From NCBI GenBank assembly GCA_003142495.1, contig PLMM01000356.1:1-13811 (forward strand): a DNA stretch of 13,811 nt, read 5' to 3'. The notes below the pieces were generated by a model, which saw only the letters and a list, made by a program, of their open reading frames with translations, had not been told where the DNA came from and searched no databases. The position numbers and the translations under genes are program-made. Every line of letters starts with the position of its first letter. The stretch's first letter is position 1. Below are positions 7,794-13,811 of this stretch, piece after piece. This DNA is from Gemmatimonadota bacterium (GTDB taxonomy: Bacteria > Gemmatimonadota > Gemmatimonadetes > Gemmatimonadales > Gemmatimonadaceae).

Positions 7794-8203
7794 CGCGTGA
7801 TCGCCTCGGGCTCCGCTACGAGCCCCACATCACCAACGCCCGCCGCTCGCATGATCGCCAGCACCTGCACCACGGTGCCGTACGGCACGCCCTTGTCCGC
7901 GCGCAGATAGATGCCGCCGTGTCCGCGCTGCGCCGCGAGCGCCTTGAAGCTCGCGCGAAACTCGTCGTAGCGAAGCTTGTTCTCGTCGACGAGGATGTTG
8001 CCGCCGCGGTCGATCGTCACCACGAGGCCGTTCTTCGACTCCAGCGGTCGCGCCTGCGCCTGCGGCAGCTGAATGTCGACGCCGCCCTGCATCATCGGTG
8101 CGGTGATCATGAAGATCACCATGAGCAGCATCATCACGTCGATGAGACTGACGACGTTGATGTCGGCGTTGAGGGGGAGTCGCCCCGCGCGGCGGCGGCT
8201 CAT
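7790..8203 (-). CDS. tolR: Biopolymer transport protein TolR (ExbD/TolR family)
   Basis: TolR is a proton-channel component of the Tol motor. The 137-residue product matches the family in length. It has a short cytoplasmic N terminus rich in Arg, one membrane helix (about 17-38), and a periplasmic domain from about 45 to the end. The helix carries the essential aspartate in INVVSLIDVMMLLMVIF (D22, corresponding to D23 of E. coli TolR). The periplasmic part shows the family pattern, with LPQA, then VVTIDRGGNILVDE and YLRADKGVPYGTVVQVL. The ATG directly follows the tolQ TAG with no gap, and a GAGGGG site lies about nine bases upstream inside tolQ. The neighbours decide TolR over ExbD. Confidence 0.95.
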   Translation of the reverse strand: MSRRRAGRLPLNADINVVSLIDVMMLLMVIFMITAPMMQGGVDIQLPQAQARPLESKNGLVVTIDRGGNILVDENKLRYDEFRASFKALAAQRGHGGIYLRADKGVPYGTVVQVLAIMRAAGVGDVGLVAEPEAITR

Positions 8204-8923
8204 CTAGATCCGCCCCTCGCGAACCATCATCGCGAGGATCTCCGTGCCGAAGCCCTCGAGCTCACTCTCGAGGCGATTCAGTCGCGCGGCGAAGATGTTG
8301 TAGCCGAAGACCGCCGGGATCGCCACCGCGAGCGCCGCCGCCGTCGCCGTCAGCGCCTCGGCCACGCCCGGCGCAACCGCGCTCAGATTGCCTGAGCCGC
8401 TCACCGCGATTCCGATGAAGGCATGGATGACGCCGAGCACGGTGCCGAGCAGACCGACCAACGGGCTGACGGAGCCGATGGTCGCGAGCCACGGGATGTA
8501 CGACGAGAGCTGGTCGCGCTGCGCGGAGCTCTCCGACTCGAGCACGAGCCGCAGCGCCTCGACCTGCGAACCGCGCAGCGGCGCCGCCGACGCCTCGCGC
8601 AGCGCACCCGGCTTCAGCTCGGCGAAGAAGTTCACCGCGCGCGTGAACACACGCGTGAATGGATTCGCCTTCGCTCGGCGCGTGAGCCCCGCGGCGGCAT
8701 CGAGCGACGGCGTGCGCTCGAACTCGTAGATGAACTCGCGCCCGCGCTTCGTCACGCGATGAAACTCGATCCATTTGGCGAGCATGATCGCCCAGCTCAC
8801 CAGCGAGAGCACGAGCAGAAAGACGAGCACCGCTCGCGTGACCGGCGACGCCGAGCGAATGAGATCGAAGGCGGACGTCGGCACTGCGCCACCCACCTGC
8901 ATCATCGCGAGCTCGTGCATCAT
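8204..8923 (-). CDS. tolQ: Tol-Pal proton channel subunit TolQ (MotA/TolQ/ExbB family)
   Basis: TolQ forms the pentameric inner-membrane channel around TolR that converts proton flow into force. The 239-residue product has three membrane helices at about 30-50, 150-172 and 190-212, with the large cytoplasmic loop between the first two. Family motifs are clear: LATIGSVSPLVGLLGTVLG (147 onward) and EALTATAAALAVAIPA, which contain the conserved channel threonines (T161, T192). The frame extends to 9004, but the start is placed at 8923, where GGGAG at 8931-8935 stands seven bases upstream. ATG at 8920 is the alternative. The start overlaps the epimerase stop (ATGA), so the Tol block is tied to the haem block. 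Confidence 0.94.
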   Translation of the reverse strand: MMHELAMMQVGGAVPTSAFDLIRSASPVTRAVLVFLLVLSLVSWAIMLAKWIEFHRVTKRGREFIYEFERTPSLDAAAGLTRRAKANPFTRVFTRAVNFFAELKPGALREASAAPLRGSQVEALRLVLESESSAQRDQLSSYIPWLATIGSVSPLVGLLGTVLGVIHAFIGIAVSGSGNLSAVAPGVAEALTATAAALAVAIPAVFGYNIFAARLNRLESELEGFGTEILAMMVREGRI

Positions 8924-9885
8924 GCCTTGTCTCCCGCGCGGCGAGCCGCGAACCATTCGTATGTGTCGCGGAGGCCATCGTGAAGCGTGATCTTCGGCTT
9001 CCATCCGAGCAGCTTCCCGGCCTTGTCGTTGCGCACCGCGGAGCGTCGCTGCTCGCCGGCGCGCGCGGGCGCATGCATCACCTGGGAGCGCCCCTTCGAG
9101 ACTTCCTTGAGCACCTTCGCCAGCATCACGACGTCCGTTTCGATGCTCGTGCCGATGTTGAAGGCGCGGCTGTCGACGCCGGTCGCCGGCGGAAGCTTCG
9201 CCGTGGCAGCGGCAAGATTCGCGCGTGCCACATCGCCGACGAAGACGTAGTCGCGCGTCTGTCCGCCGTCGCCGAAGATCGTGAGCGGCGTGCCGTCGAT
9301 CAACCGATCGCAGAAGATCGCGACGACCCCCGCCTCGCCGTGCGGATCCTGCCGCGGGCCATAGACGTTGGCGTAGCGCAGCGCCACGCAGTCGAGGCCG
9401 TGCACGCGCGCGAAGTAGCCCATGTACAGCTCGACGCTGAACTTCGCGGTGCCGTATGGCGACTGCGGATCCTTCGGCGCCTCCTCTGCTGTGGGCGCCT
9501 CGACGAGATCACCGTACACCGCGCCGCCCGTGCTCGAGAAGACAAAGCGCGTGTGGTGCCCCGACTGCCGCACCGCTTCGAGCAGGTTGAGCGAGCCACC
9601 GATGTTCAGATTCGCATCCGCGGCCGGATCGGCGACGCTCTTGCGCACATCGATCTGCGCCGCGAGATGACAGATGACGTCGAACTTCCCCTCGCGCACC
9701 GTCGCGGCGGCCTCGGGGGAGCAGACGTCGAGCTCCTTGAACGTCGCCCCCACCGGTACCTGCGACCGCTTGCCACTCGACAAGTTATCGATGACGGTTA
9801 CGGCGTAGCCATTGGCGAGGAGAATGTCGGTGACGTGCGAGCCGATGAAGCCGGCGCCTCCGCTGACGAGTGCGCGACCCGGCAT
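8920..9885 (-). CDS. NAD-dependent epimerase/dehydratase, UDP-glucose 4-epimerase-like
   Basis: An extended short-chain dehydrogenase/reductase that probably interconverts or modifies a nucleotide sugar such as UDP-glucose/UDP-galactose for surface polysaccharide or LPS. The exact substrate cannot be read from the sequence. The 321-residue product is of normal length. It has the NAD-binding GGAGFIGSH motif (9-17), an acidic residue after the second strand that favours NAD (D33 in VIDNLSSGKR), the active-site region FSSTGGAVYG (116-125), and the catalytic YxxxK (Y144, K148). It also has the downstream RYANVYGPRQ and FGDGGQTRDYVFVGDVARA motifs typical of GalE-type enzymes. The ATG abuts the hemA TGA, with GGGAG six bases upstream. 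A nucleotide-sugar enzyme between hemA and tolQ is not a textbook arrangement. Confidence 0.88.
   Translation of the reverse strand: MPGRALVSGGAGFIGSHVTDILLANGYAVTVIDNLSSGKRSQVPVGATFKELDVCSPEAAATVREGKFDVICHLAAQIDVRKSVADPAADANLNIGGSLNLLEAVRQSGHHTRFVFSSTGGAVYGDLVEAPTAEEAPKDPQSPYGTAKFSVELYMGYFARVHGLDCVALRYANVYGPRQDPHGEAGVVAIFCDRLIDGTPLTIFGDGGQTRDYVFVGDVARANLAAATAKLPPATGVDSRAFNIGTSIETDVVMLAKVLKEVSKGRSQVMHAPARAGEQRRSAVRNDKAGKLLGWKPKITLHDGLRDTYEWFAARRAGDKA
8931..8935 (-). promoter_or_regulatory. Ribosome binding site of tolQ
   Basis: GGGAG on the minus strand, seven bases before the ATG at 8923 and ten before the ATG at 8920. It lies within the last codons of the epimerase gene and rules out the longer frame that opens at 9004. 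Confidence 0.65.
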
Positions 9886-11187
9886 TCAGCGCTCCCGTCC
9901 GGCCGGGGACTCGGCCGCGCCATCGGTGCCCTCGGCATCGGCGGCGCGAAGATCGAAGAGGTAGCGCAGCGCGTCGACCACGCCGAGCCCGCGCCCATTC
10001 GCCGCCGCCGCGCGGAGGCGCACGCTCGGCTCGTGCAGAAACTTGTTCATCAAAGCCTTCGAAAAGTGTTCGACCGCCTCGCGATCGCGTGGCGACAGAT
10101 GCTCGAGCCTGCGCATGGCATCGGCCAGCTCGGCCTCGCGCATGCGGTCCATCTCGGTGCGAAAGGTTCGCAAGACCGGTACCGCTGCCAGCCCGGCGAG
10201 CCATTCCCAATACTTCTCGACCTCTGGCGCGATCACAGACTCCGCTGCCGGAAGCTCCTCCTTGCGCCGCTCGATGTTCGCCGTCGCAACGGTGCGCAGG
10301 TCATCGAGATCGTACAGGAAGACGTTGCTGAGCTGCCCAACGCCTGGATCGACATCGCGCGGCACCGCAATGTCGAGGATGCAGAGTGGACGATCGCCGC
10401 GCGCCTTGAGCGAGCCAACGATCTGTTCGACACCAACGATCGCGTGGGGTGCCGCGGTCGAGCAGATAAGCAGATCGACGTCGGCGAGATGCGCCCAGCA
10501 TTCATCGTAATGCAGCGCCTGCGCCTTGTAGCGCTTCGCGAGCTCCTCTGCGCGCTCGTGCGTGCGATTCGCGACGATCGCCGTCCGCACGCCCTCGCTC
10601 ACCAGGCACTCGAGTGCGAGCTCCGCCATGTCGCCGGCGCCGAGCACCATCGCGTGGCGCCCGCTGAGCGAGCCGAAGATCTTGGACGCGAGCTGCACCG
10701 CCGCGGAGCTGGTGGACGCGGCGCCTCGCCCGATCGCCGTCTCGTTGCGCACGCGACCGCCCACCATGAGCGCCGACTGGAAGAGGCGGCTCAGCACCGC
10801 GCCCGCGGCGCCGCGGCTGCGCTCCCACGCGTCTCGCACCTGGCCGTGAATCTGCGCCTCGCCGAGGATCATCGAGTCGATGCCCGCGGTCACGCGATAG
10901 AGATGCGATACCGCCTCGCGGTCGCGGCGCACGTATCCATACGGCGAGACGTCTTCGCCAAGAAGCGCGGAGAGGTCGTTCCAGATCGCGGGGACGGCAT
11001 CGTGGTCGCCCTCGACCGCGTAAAATTCGGTGCGATTGCACGTGGAGAGGAGAACGATCTCCTTGGCCCCCGCCGCCTCGAGGATGCGCTGCGCGGCGAC
11101 GATCGTGTCACCGGCGCTGACGACGAGGCGCTCGCGCAGCGCGAGCGGCGCCGTGTGATGACTCACGCCGGCGACGATCAGCGCCAT
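9886..11187 (-). CDS. hemA: Glutamyl-tRNA reductase
   Basis: HemA reduces glutamyl-tRNA(Glu) with NADPH to glutamate-1-semialdehyde, the first committed step of tetrapyrrole synthesis by the C5 route, in the cytoplasm. The 433-residue product has the N-terminal GVSHHTAPLALRE block (7-19). The catalytic cysteine C50 lies in LLSTCNRTE. The family signature LYRVTAGIDSMILGEAQI lies at 96-113, the Rossmann motif VLGAGDMAELA at 181-191, and a helical dimerisation domain at about 320-420. The frame opens upstream at 11271, but the start at 11187 gives the conserved N terminus and has a perfect Shine-Dalgarno. It overlaps the preceding precorrin-2 dehydrogenase by 10 bases. The last 20 residues form a charged tail of no recognised function. 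Confidence 0.97.
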   Translation of the reverse strand: MALIVAGVSHHTAPLALRERLVVSAGDTIVAAQRILEAAGAKEIVLLSTCNRTEFYAVEGDHDAVPAIWNDLSALLGEDVSPYGYVRRDREAVSHLYRVTAGIDSMILGEAQIHGQVRDAWERSRGAAGAVLSRLFQSALMVGGRVRNETAIGRGAASTSSAAVQLASKIFGSLSGRHAMVLGAGDMAELALECLVSEGVRTAIVANRTHERAEELAKRYKAQALHYDECWAHLADVDLLICSTAAPHAIVGVEQIVGSLKARGDRPLCILDIAVPRDVDPGVGQLSNVFLYDLDDLRTVATANIERRKEELPAAESVIAPEVEKYWEWLAGLAAVPVLRTFRTEMDRMREAELADAMRRLEHLSPRDREAVEHFSKALMNKFLHEPSVRLRAAAANGRGLGVVDALRYLFDLRAADAEGTDGAAESPAGRER

Positions 11188-11789
11188 CGCTGAGCCTCCT
11201 TCTCGAGCGTCCCGTTCTCGACGCGCGCCGCGAAGTTCTCGTCGATCAGCACCTCGGCGGCGCGACGCCATTCGTCCGCCTCGCCGGCGTCGATGAGACG
11301 GCGGCGGAGCGTCGCGAGCGCGGCGACTGCGGTGCCGTAGCGATCATCGAAGCGCGACGCGAGCGAATCGCGAATGCGGGCGGCCGCGTTCGGCACGCCG
11401 CCGGCGGAAATGCCGATCACGACATCGCCGGCACGATGCGTCGCCGTCGTGCGGCAGTTCCCGCGCGCGGGATCGTCGGCGACGTTCACCAGGCGATGCG
11501 CCGCATGGCCATCGTCGGCGACGCGGCGATTCACGGCGCGATCGCTCGTCGCCGCGATGACGAGCTGCGCGCTGCCTATGTCGCCGTCGGCGTATGGCCG
11601 CTCCTCGAGATGGAGCCGCTCGTGCGCGCCCGCGAGCGCGCCCACGTCGGCGCCGATCTCCGTCGCGATGAGACGCACGTGCGCGCCAGAGACGAGAAGT
11701 GCGCGAGCCTTGCGCGCCGCGACTGCGCCCCCGCCGACGATCAGCGCCTCGATCGACTCGCCGTGGAGCATGAGCGGCAGCTCGCTCAC
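11178..11789 (-). CDS. Precorrin-2 dehydrogenase (CysG N-terminal/Met8-like)
   Basis: This enzyme oxidises precorrin-2 with NAD to sirohydrochlorin, on the way to sirohaem; some members also insert iron. The 203-residue product equals the N-terminal module of CysG without the methyltransferase half. It has the NAD-binding ALIVGGGAVAARKARALL motif (15-32) and a strand with VIAATSDRAVNRRV (77-90). NVADDP (102-107) holds D105, which aligns with the catalytic aspartate of CysG and Met8p. It also has the ISAGGVPNAAARIRDSL motif matching the usual STGG-P-lar-ir pattern. The GTG start is in a GTGA overlap with the upstream gene, with GGGGGA about eight bases before. The frame opens 50 codons further up, but that part is arginine-rich and lies over the other gene. 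Position beside hemA fits tetrapyrrole synthesis. Confidence 0.9.
   Translation of the reverse strand: MSELPLMLHGESIEALIVGGGAVAARKARALLVSGAHVRLIATEIGADVGALAGAHERLHLEERPYADGDIGSAQLVIAATSDRAVNRRVADDGHAAHRLVNVADDPARGNCRTTATHRAGDVVIGISAGGVPNAAARIRDSLASRFDDRYGTAVAALATLRRRLIDAGEADEWRRAAEVLIDENFAARVENGTLEKEAQRWR
11195..11201 (-). promoter_or_regulatory. Strong ribosome binding site of hemA
   Basis: AAGGAGG on the minus strand, seven bases before the hemA ATG at 11187, lies inside the end of the precorrin-2 dehydrogenase gene. It is the closest match to the anti-Shine-Dalgarno seen in the window and decides the start against the 28-codon longer frame. It suggests hemA is translated efficiently in its own right and not only by coupling. 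Confidence 0.85.
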
Positions 11790-12592
11790 AGGAATTCCCC
11801 CGAGCGCGGACCGATCGTGCGGAAGGCGACGTAGAGCACCACGACGGCGAGGAAGAGCGCGCTCGACCAGATGGCGGCGCGCGCGGCCTGCCAACCGGCG
11901 ACGACGCGGCCGACCGTAAGCGCCGTGATCGCCGTCCACGCGGTGATCCCCCAGATCACCTTGAGATGATCGGCGTCGCGATAGACGATCGAATAGCCGA
12001 GCGCGAGCGCGACGCCGAGGGTGAGCGCGATCCAGCCGCAGACGATCGCGAGATGATTCACGCGATCGAGCGTCTCGAGCGGCGGGAAGAAGCGGAAGAT
12101 CGCGCCGAAGCGACGCGACTTGAGCTCACGTCGCTCGAGTAGATACATCGAGCCGGATGCCGCCGCAGTCGCGAAGGCGGCGAAGCCGACGAGACTGAGC
12201 GCGACGTGCAACACGAGCCAGACGGTGCCCGCACTGCGCGCGGTGGGGCCGGGAGCCATTGGCGACGCAATCGCGCCCATGGTGACGAGCGCGGCGAGCG
12301 GCGCGGTAACGAGGGTGAGGCTCACTTCGCGCGCGAGCGCCTCGACCGCGAGCAGCGTTACTGCAACGAGGAAGGCGGCGGTCGAGAGCGCGGGGCCGAG
12401 GCCGGTAAGCGGTGGCGCGCCGTACTGCCACGTGTACGCGAGCAGCGCGACGAGATGCACCACGACGCCGATCGTCAGCAGCGTCACCACGCCGCGGACG
12501 GGTGCCGCGATCGGGCGAGCGAATGGCGCCGCCGCGAGTCCGGCGGCCGCTATGTAGCAGATGATGGCGATGGCGTGAGCGATGACGAGCAT
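11786..12592 (-). CDS. HemX/CcsA-like cytochrome c assembly family membrane protein
   Basis: An integral membrane protein of the CcmC/CcsA/HemX family. The 268-residue product has about eight hydrophobic segments and in-membrane histidines H46, H129 (WLVLHVALSLVGFAAFA) and H180 (LDRVNHLAIVCGWIAL), the usual places for haem ligands. The tryptophan-rich haem-handling motif expected before the penultimate helix is reduced to VIWGITAWTAITAL (212-225), without the WDPKE core. That argues against a standard CcsA haem lyase and for a HemX-like protein. In Bacillus, hemX lies beside hemA and lowers HemA level, and the position here, two genes before hemA, is in keeping with that. It starts with ATG without a clear Shine-Dalgarno and is the first gene after the hairpin region, probably the operon's first gene. 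Confidence 0.82.
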   Translation of the reverse strand: MLVIAHAIAIICYIAAAGLAAAPFARPIAAPVRGVVTLLTIGVVVHLVALLAYTWQYGAPPLTGLGPALSTAAFLVAVTLLAVEALAREVSLTLVTAPLAALVTMGAIASPMAPGPTARSAGTVWLVLHVALSLVGFAAFATAAASGSMYLLERRELKSRRFGAIFRFFPPLETLDRVNHLAIVCGWIALTLGVALALGYSIVYRDADHLKVIWGITAWTAITALTVGRVVAGWQAARAAIWSSALFLAVVVLYVAFRTIGPRSGEFL

Positions 12593-12640
12593 GCAACCGC
12601 AAATCTAAACCAGGAACAGGGGCGTCGTGAGGGATGTGAC
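12593..12640 (-). promoter_or_regulatory. Likely promoter region of the haem-Tol-Pal operon
   Basis: This 48-base stretch separates the GC-rich hairpin from the first gene of the chain, so a promoter is expected here. A TAGATT reads as a possible -10 box at about 12602-12607 on the minus strand, but no good -35 sits 17 bases upstream and the spacing to the ATG is very short. Only the location argument supports the call. Confidence 0.25.
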
Positions 12641-12669
12641 GCGGGGCCGTGCATATCGCGCGGCCCCGC
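12641..12669 (-). terminator. GC-rich hairpin after the LysM gene, without a T-run
   Basis: GCGGGGCCG at 12641-12649 pairs exactly with CGGCCCCGC at 12661-12669. The stem extends inward through a G-T pair and two further pairs to a five-base loop, about 12 bp in all. No T-run follows on either strand. It lies between the stop of the LysM gene and the next gene, where a terminator is expected. It may be a T-less terminator or an mRNA 3'-end stabiliser. Confidence 0.5.
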
Positions 12670-12684
12670 TCACCCTGCTCACTG

Positions 12685-12698
12685 CCGCTCGAAAGCGG
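12685..12698 (-). repeat. Small hairpin with a UUCG-type loop just after the LysM stop codon
   Basis: On the minus strand CCGCT-TTCG-AGCGG forms a five-bp stem with a TTCG tetraloop, starting six bases after the TAA at 12705-12707. It stands directly ahead of the stronger hairpin at 12641-12669, and the two probably act together at the 3' end of the LysM transcript. The loop is closed by a T-A pair, less stable than the standard C-G closure. Confidence 0.4.
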
Positions 12699-12704
12699 GC
12701 ACGC

Positions 12705-13811
12705 TTACGGCATGCGAGCCGTCAGGCGCGCCTTCGTGCCGAGCTTCACCGACGGATTCTGCTGATCGACGAGCATCAACGTCGTGCCGCGATCCGTGAC
12801 TTTCACGACCTGGCCGAGCGCGACGCGCTCTTCCGGCACCATGGCGGTCTCGTCGCCGCGCCCCTTGATGAGCACCTTGCGACGCGGCTCGAACAGCGTG
12901 TACTGGTCCCCGAGCTTCGCGCCGTCCTTCGCCGTGACGTCGATCACCACGTAGCTCTGAATGGTCGGCAGCACCGCGGCATCAGGAACGTAGATCACGT
13001 GGCCTTCGGTGCCGAGCATGAGCGGCGCGGGACGCGCGTCGTTGCCGAGCGTGAACTTGTCGAGGGGGACGATGCCCTGGCCCGCTTCGACGTTGCTGTA
13101 CTGCGTGATGATGCGGACCGTCGACGCATCGCCGTTCTCGGCGCGCTCGACCTCGACCACGCCGGTGGGCTCGACCATCTGCGATCCATTCTCGAGCACG
13201 GGGCCGAGCTGGAAGGCGAGATAGCGATCGCCGCGTGCGGGGACGATGTCCTTCGGAAGCGAGATGTACGCGCGCTCTTCGTTGAGCATGCGCGAACGCG
13301 GCGTCTGCGTGGCGATGCCGGCGATCTCGGCGCTGCCGACTATCGTGCCCTGCTCCGCCGGACCGTTCATGCGATCGACCCAGGGAGCGGCGAAGGTCTC
13401 ACCGACGCGAACGGCGGGATGTGGGAACTGCGTGGCCGACGCACCGAAGCGGGAGACGGTGCCGACGCGACGCGAAGCGGAGAGCGAGAAGACCGTGGCG
13501 CCGGAGGGGCGCGGCGCTTCGGTGAGCGAAGTGGACGGCATGGGCGACATGCGATCATCGACGACGGTGGTATTCTCGTTGCCGGCGGTATTCTCGTTGC
13601 CGGTGGTCGCGACCGTTGCATTGGCGGGCAGCTTCAACACCTCGTTCGGATAGATCCAGTGCGGATCTTCGACGACGTCGGTGTTGATGCGATAGATCTC
13701 CGGCCACAGGAACGGGTCGTTGAGATACTGATGGGCGATGTCCCAGAGCGTGTCGCCCTTTTTCACCGTGTGCGTGCCGCCGGGAGCGGGCGGCTGCGGC
13801 GAGCCTTGCGA
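12705..13811 (-). CDS. LysM-domain protein with a duplicated C-terminal region (5' end outside the window)
   Basis: The open frame runs off the window edge, so the N terminus, including any signal peptide, is missing; 368 residues are visible. They begin with a Pro/Gly linker, followed by a LysM peptidoglycan-binding domain (about 14-62: HTVKKGDTLWDIAHQYL, then PFLWPEIYRIN and IYPNEVLKLP). The GTG at 13766 is an internal valine of this domain, not a start. A Ser/Thr/Pro-rich linker with a GNENT repeat covers about 63-110. The rest is beta-rich. Two stretches of about 70-80 residues (180-251 and 286-365) look related, each with a GD-x-Y-x-x-F motif followed by a V-x-V-x strand. Such a region occurs in periplasmic LysM proteins, but I cannot name a function. 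Separated by 112 bases and two hairpins from the next gene, it probably belongs to another transcription unit. Confidence 0.85.
   Translation of the reverse strand, partial: SQGSPQPPAPGGTHTVKKGDTLWDIAHQYLNDPFLWPEIYRINTDVVEDPHWIYPNEVLKLPANATVATTGNENTAGNENTTVVDDRMSPMPSTSLTEAPRPSGATVFSLSASRRVGTVSRFGASATQFPHPAVRVGETFAAPWVDRMNGPAEQGTIVGSAEIAGIATQTPRSRMLNEERAYISLPKDIVPARGDRYLAFQLGPVLENGSQMVEPTGVVEVERAENGDASTVRIITQYSNVEAGQGIVPLDKFTLGNDARPAPLMLGTEGHVIYVPDAAVLPTIQSYVVIDVTAKDGAKLGDQYTLFEPRRKVLIKGRGDETAMVPEERVALGQVVKVTDRGTTLMLVDQQNPSVKLGTKARLTARMP
13569..13604 (-). repeat. Two-copy 18-base tandem repeat inside the LysM gene
   Basis: The 18-base units at 13569-13586 and 13587-13604 differ only in their last base. 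They encode TGNENT and AGNENT in the linker after the LysM domain. The unit is a multiple of three, so copy-number change would keep the frame. Confidence 0.8.

Noticed and set aside
8924..9004. 27-codon longer start for tolQ
   Set aside because: The extra residues are not TolQ-like, overlap the epimerase, and lie upstream of the GGGAG site that serves 8923/8920.
8980..11193. 737-codon plus-strand open frame opposite the epimerase and hemA
   Set aside because: It spans two unmistakable minus-strand enzymes, and its product is Arg/Ala/His-rich low-complexity sequence without recognisable domains.
11188..11271. 28-codon longer start for hemA
   Set aside because: The conserved HemA N terminus begins at 11187, with AAGGAGG seven bases before. 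The extra part is Arg-rich and overlaps another gene.
11790..11939. 50-codon longer start for the precorrin-2 dehydrogenase
   Set aside because: Arg-rich and inside the HemX-like gene. The GTG at 11789 fits the GTGA overlap and the family N terminus.
12602..12607. TAGATT as the -10 box of the haem-Tol operon
   Set aside because: Four of six matches and no acceptable -35 element. Kept only as a low-confidence promoter region, not a defined promoter.
1..13811. Mobile element, CRISPR, defence system or horizontally acquired island
   Set aside because: No transposase, integrase, terminal repeats, spaced repeat array or tRNA boundary was found. Composition and coding style look uniform, and all recognised genes are housekeeping.

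Overview
The window looks like a stretch of chromosomal housekeeping DNA from a GC-rich, diderm, LPS-producing bacterium. Gemmatimonadota is the best guess, from the gene content, the high GC, the TonB-like protein sitting in a Tol-Pal operon and the Ala/Pro/Arg-rich protein style. This assignment is inference; no rRNA or other phylogenetic marker was compared. All 13 genes I can support lie on the minus strand and cover nearly the whole window. I see no mobile element, CRISPR array, tRNA or rRNA, and no gap above 300 bases without a gene.

Reading in the direction of transcription (high to low coordinates): a LysM-domain protein, cut by the window edge, ends at 12705. It is followed by two GC-rich hairpins (12685-12698 and 12641-12669). 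A long gene chain then runs from 12592 to 158. It starts with a haem/sirohaem block: a HemX/CcsA-like membrane protein, a stand-alone precorrin-2 dehydrogenase, and glutamyl-tRNA reductase (hemA). A UDP-sugar epimerase-like SDR links this to a complete Tol-Pal block: tolQ, tolR, a TonB/TolA-like transducer, tolB, pal and cpoB. The chain closes with tatC and lptD and stops at a hairpin with a T-run at 91-117.

The 12 genes from 12592 to 158 are probably one operon. Of the 11 junctions, nine overlap or abut (four GTGA overlaps, one ATGA, one TGATG, one 10-base overlap, two exact abutments). Only cpoB-tatC (17 bases) and tolB-pal (86 bases) have gaps. Functionally the set joins the first committed step of tetrapyrrole synthesis and sirohaem formation with envelope maintenance: Tol-Pal tethers the outer membrane during division, TatC is the Tat translocase core, and LptD inserts LPS.

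I did not find a previously undescribed system. The points most worth a second look are an immunoglobulin-like domain fused to the C terminus of LptD, the degenerate tryptophan motif of the HemX/CcsA-like protein, an inverted repeat framing the pal leader, the confinement of GTG start codons to 4-base overlaps, and an apparent internal duplication in the LysM protein.
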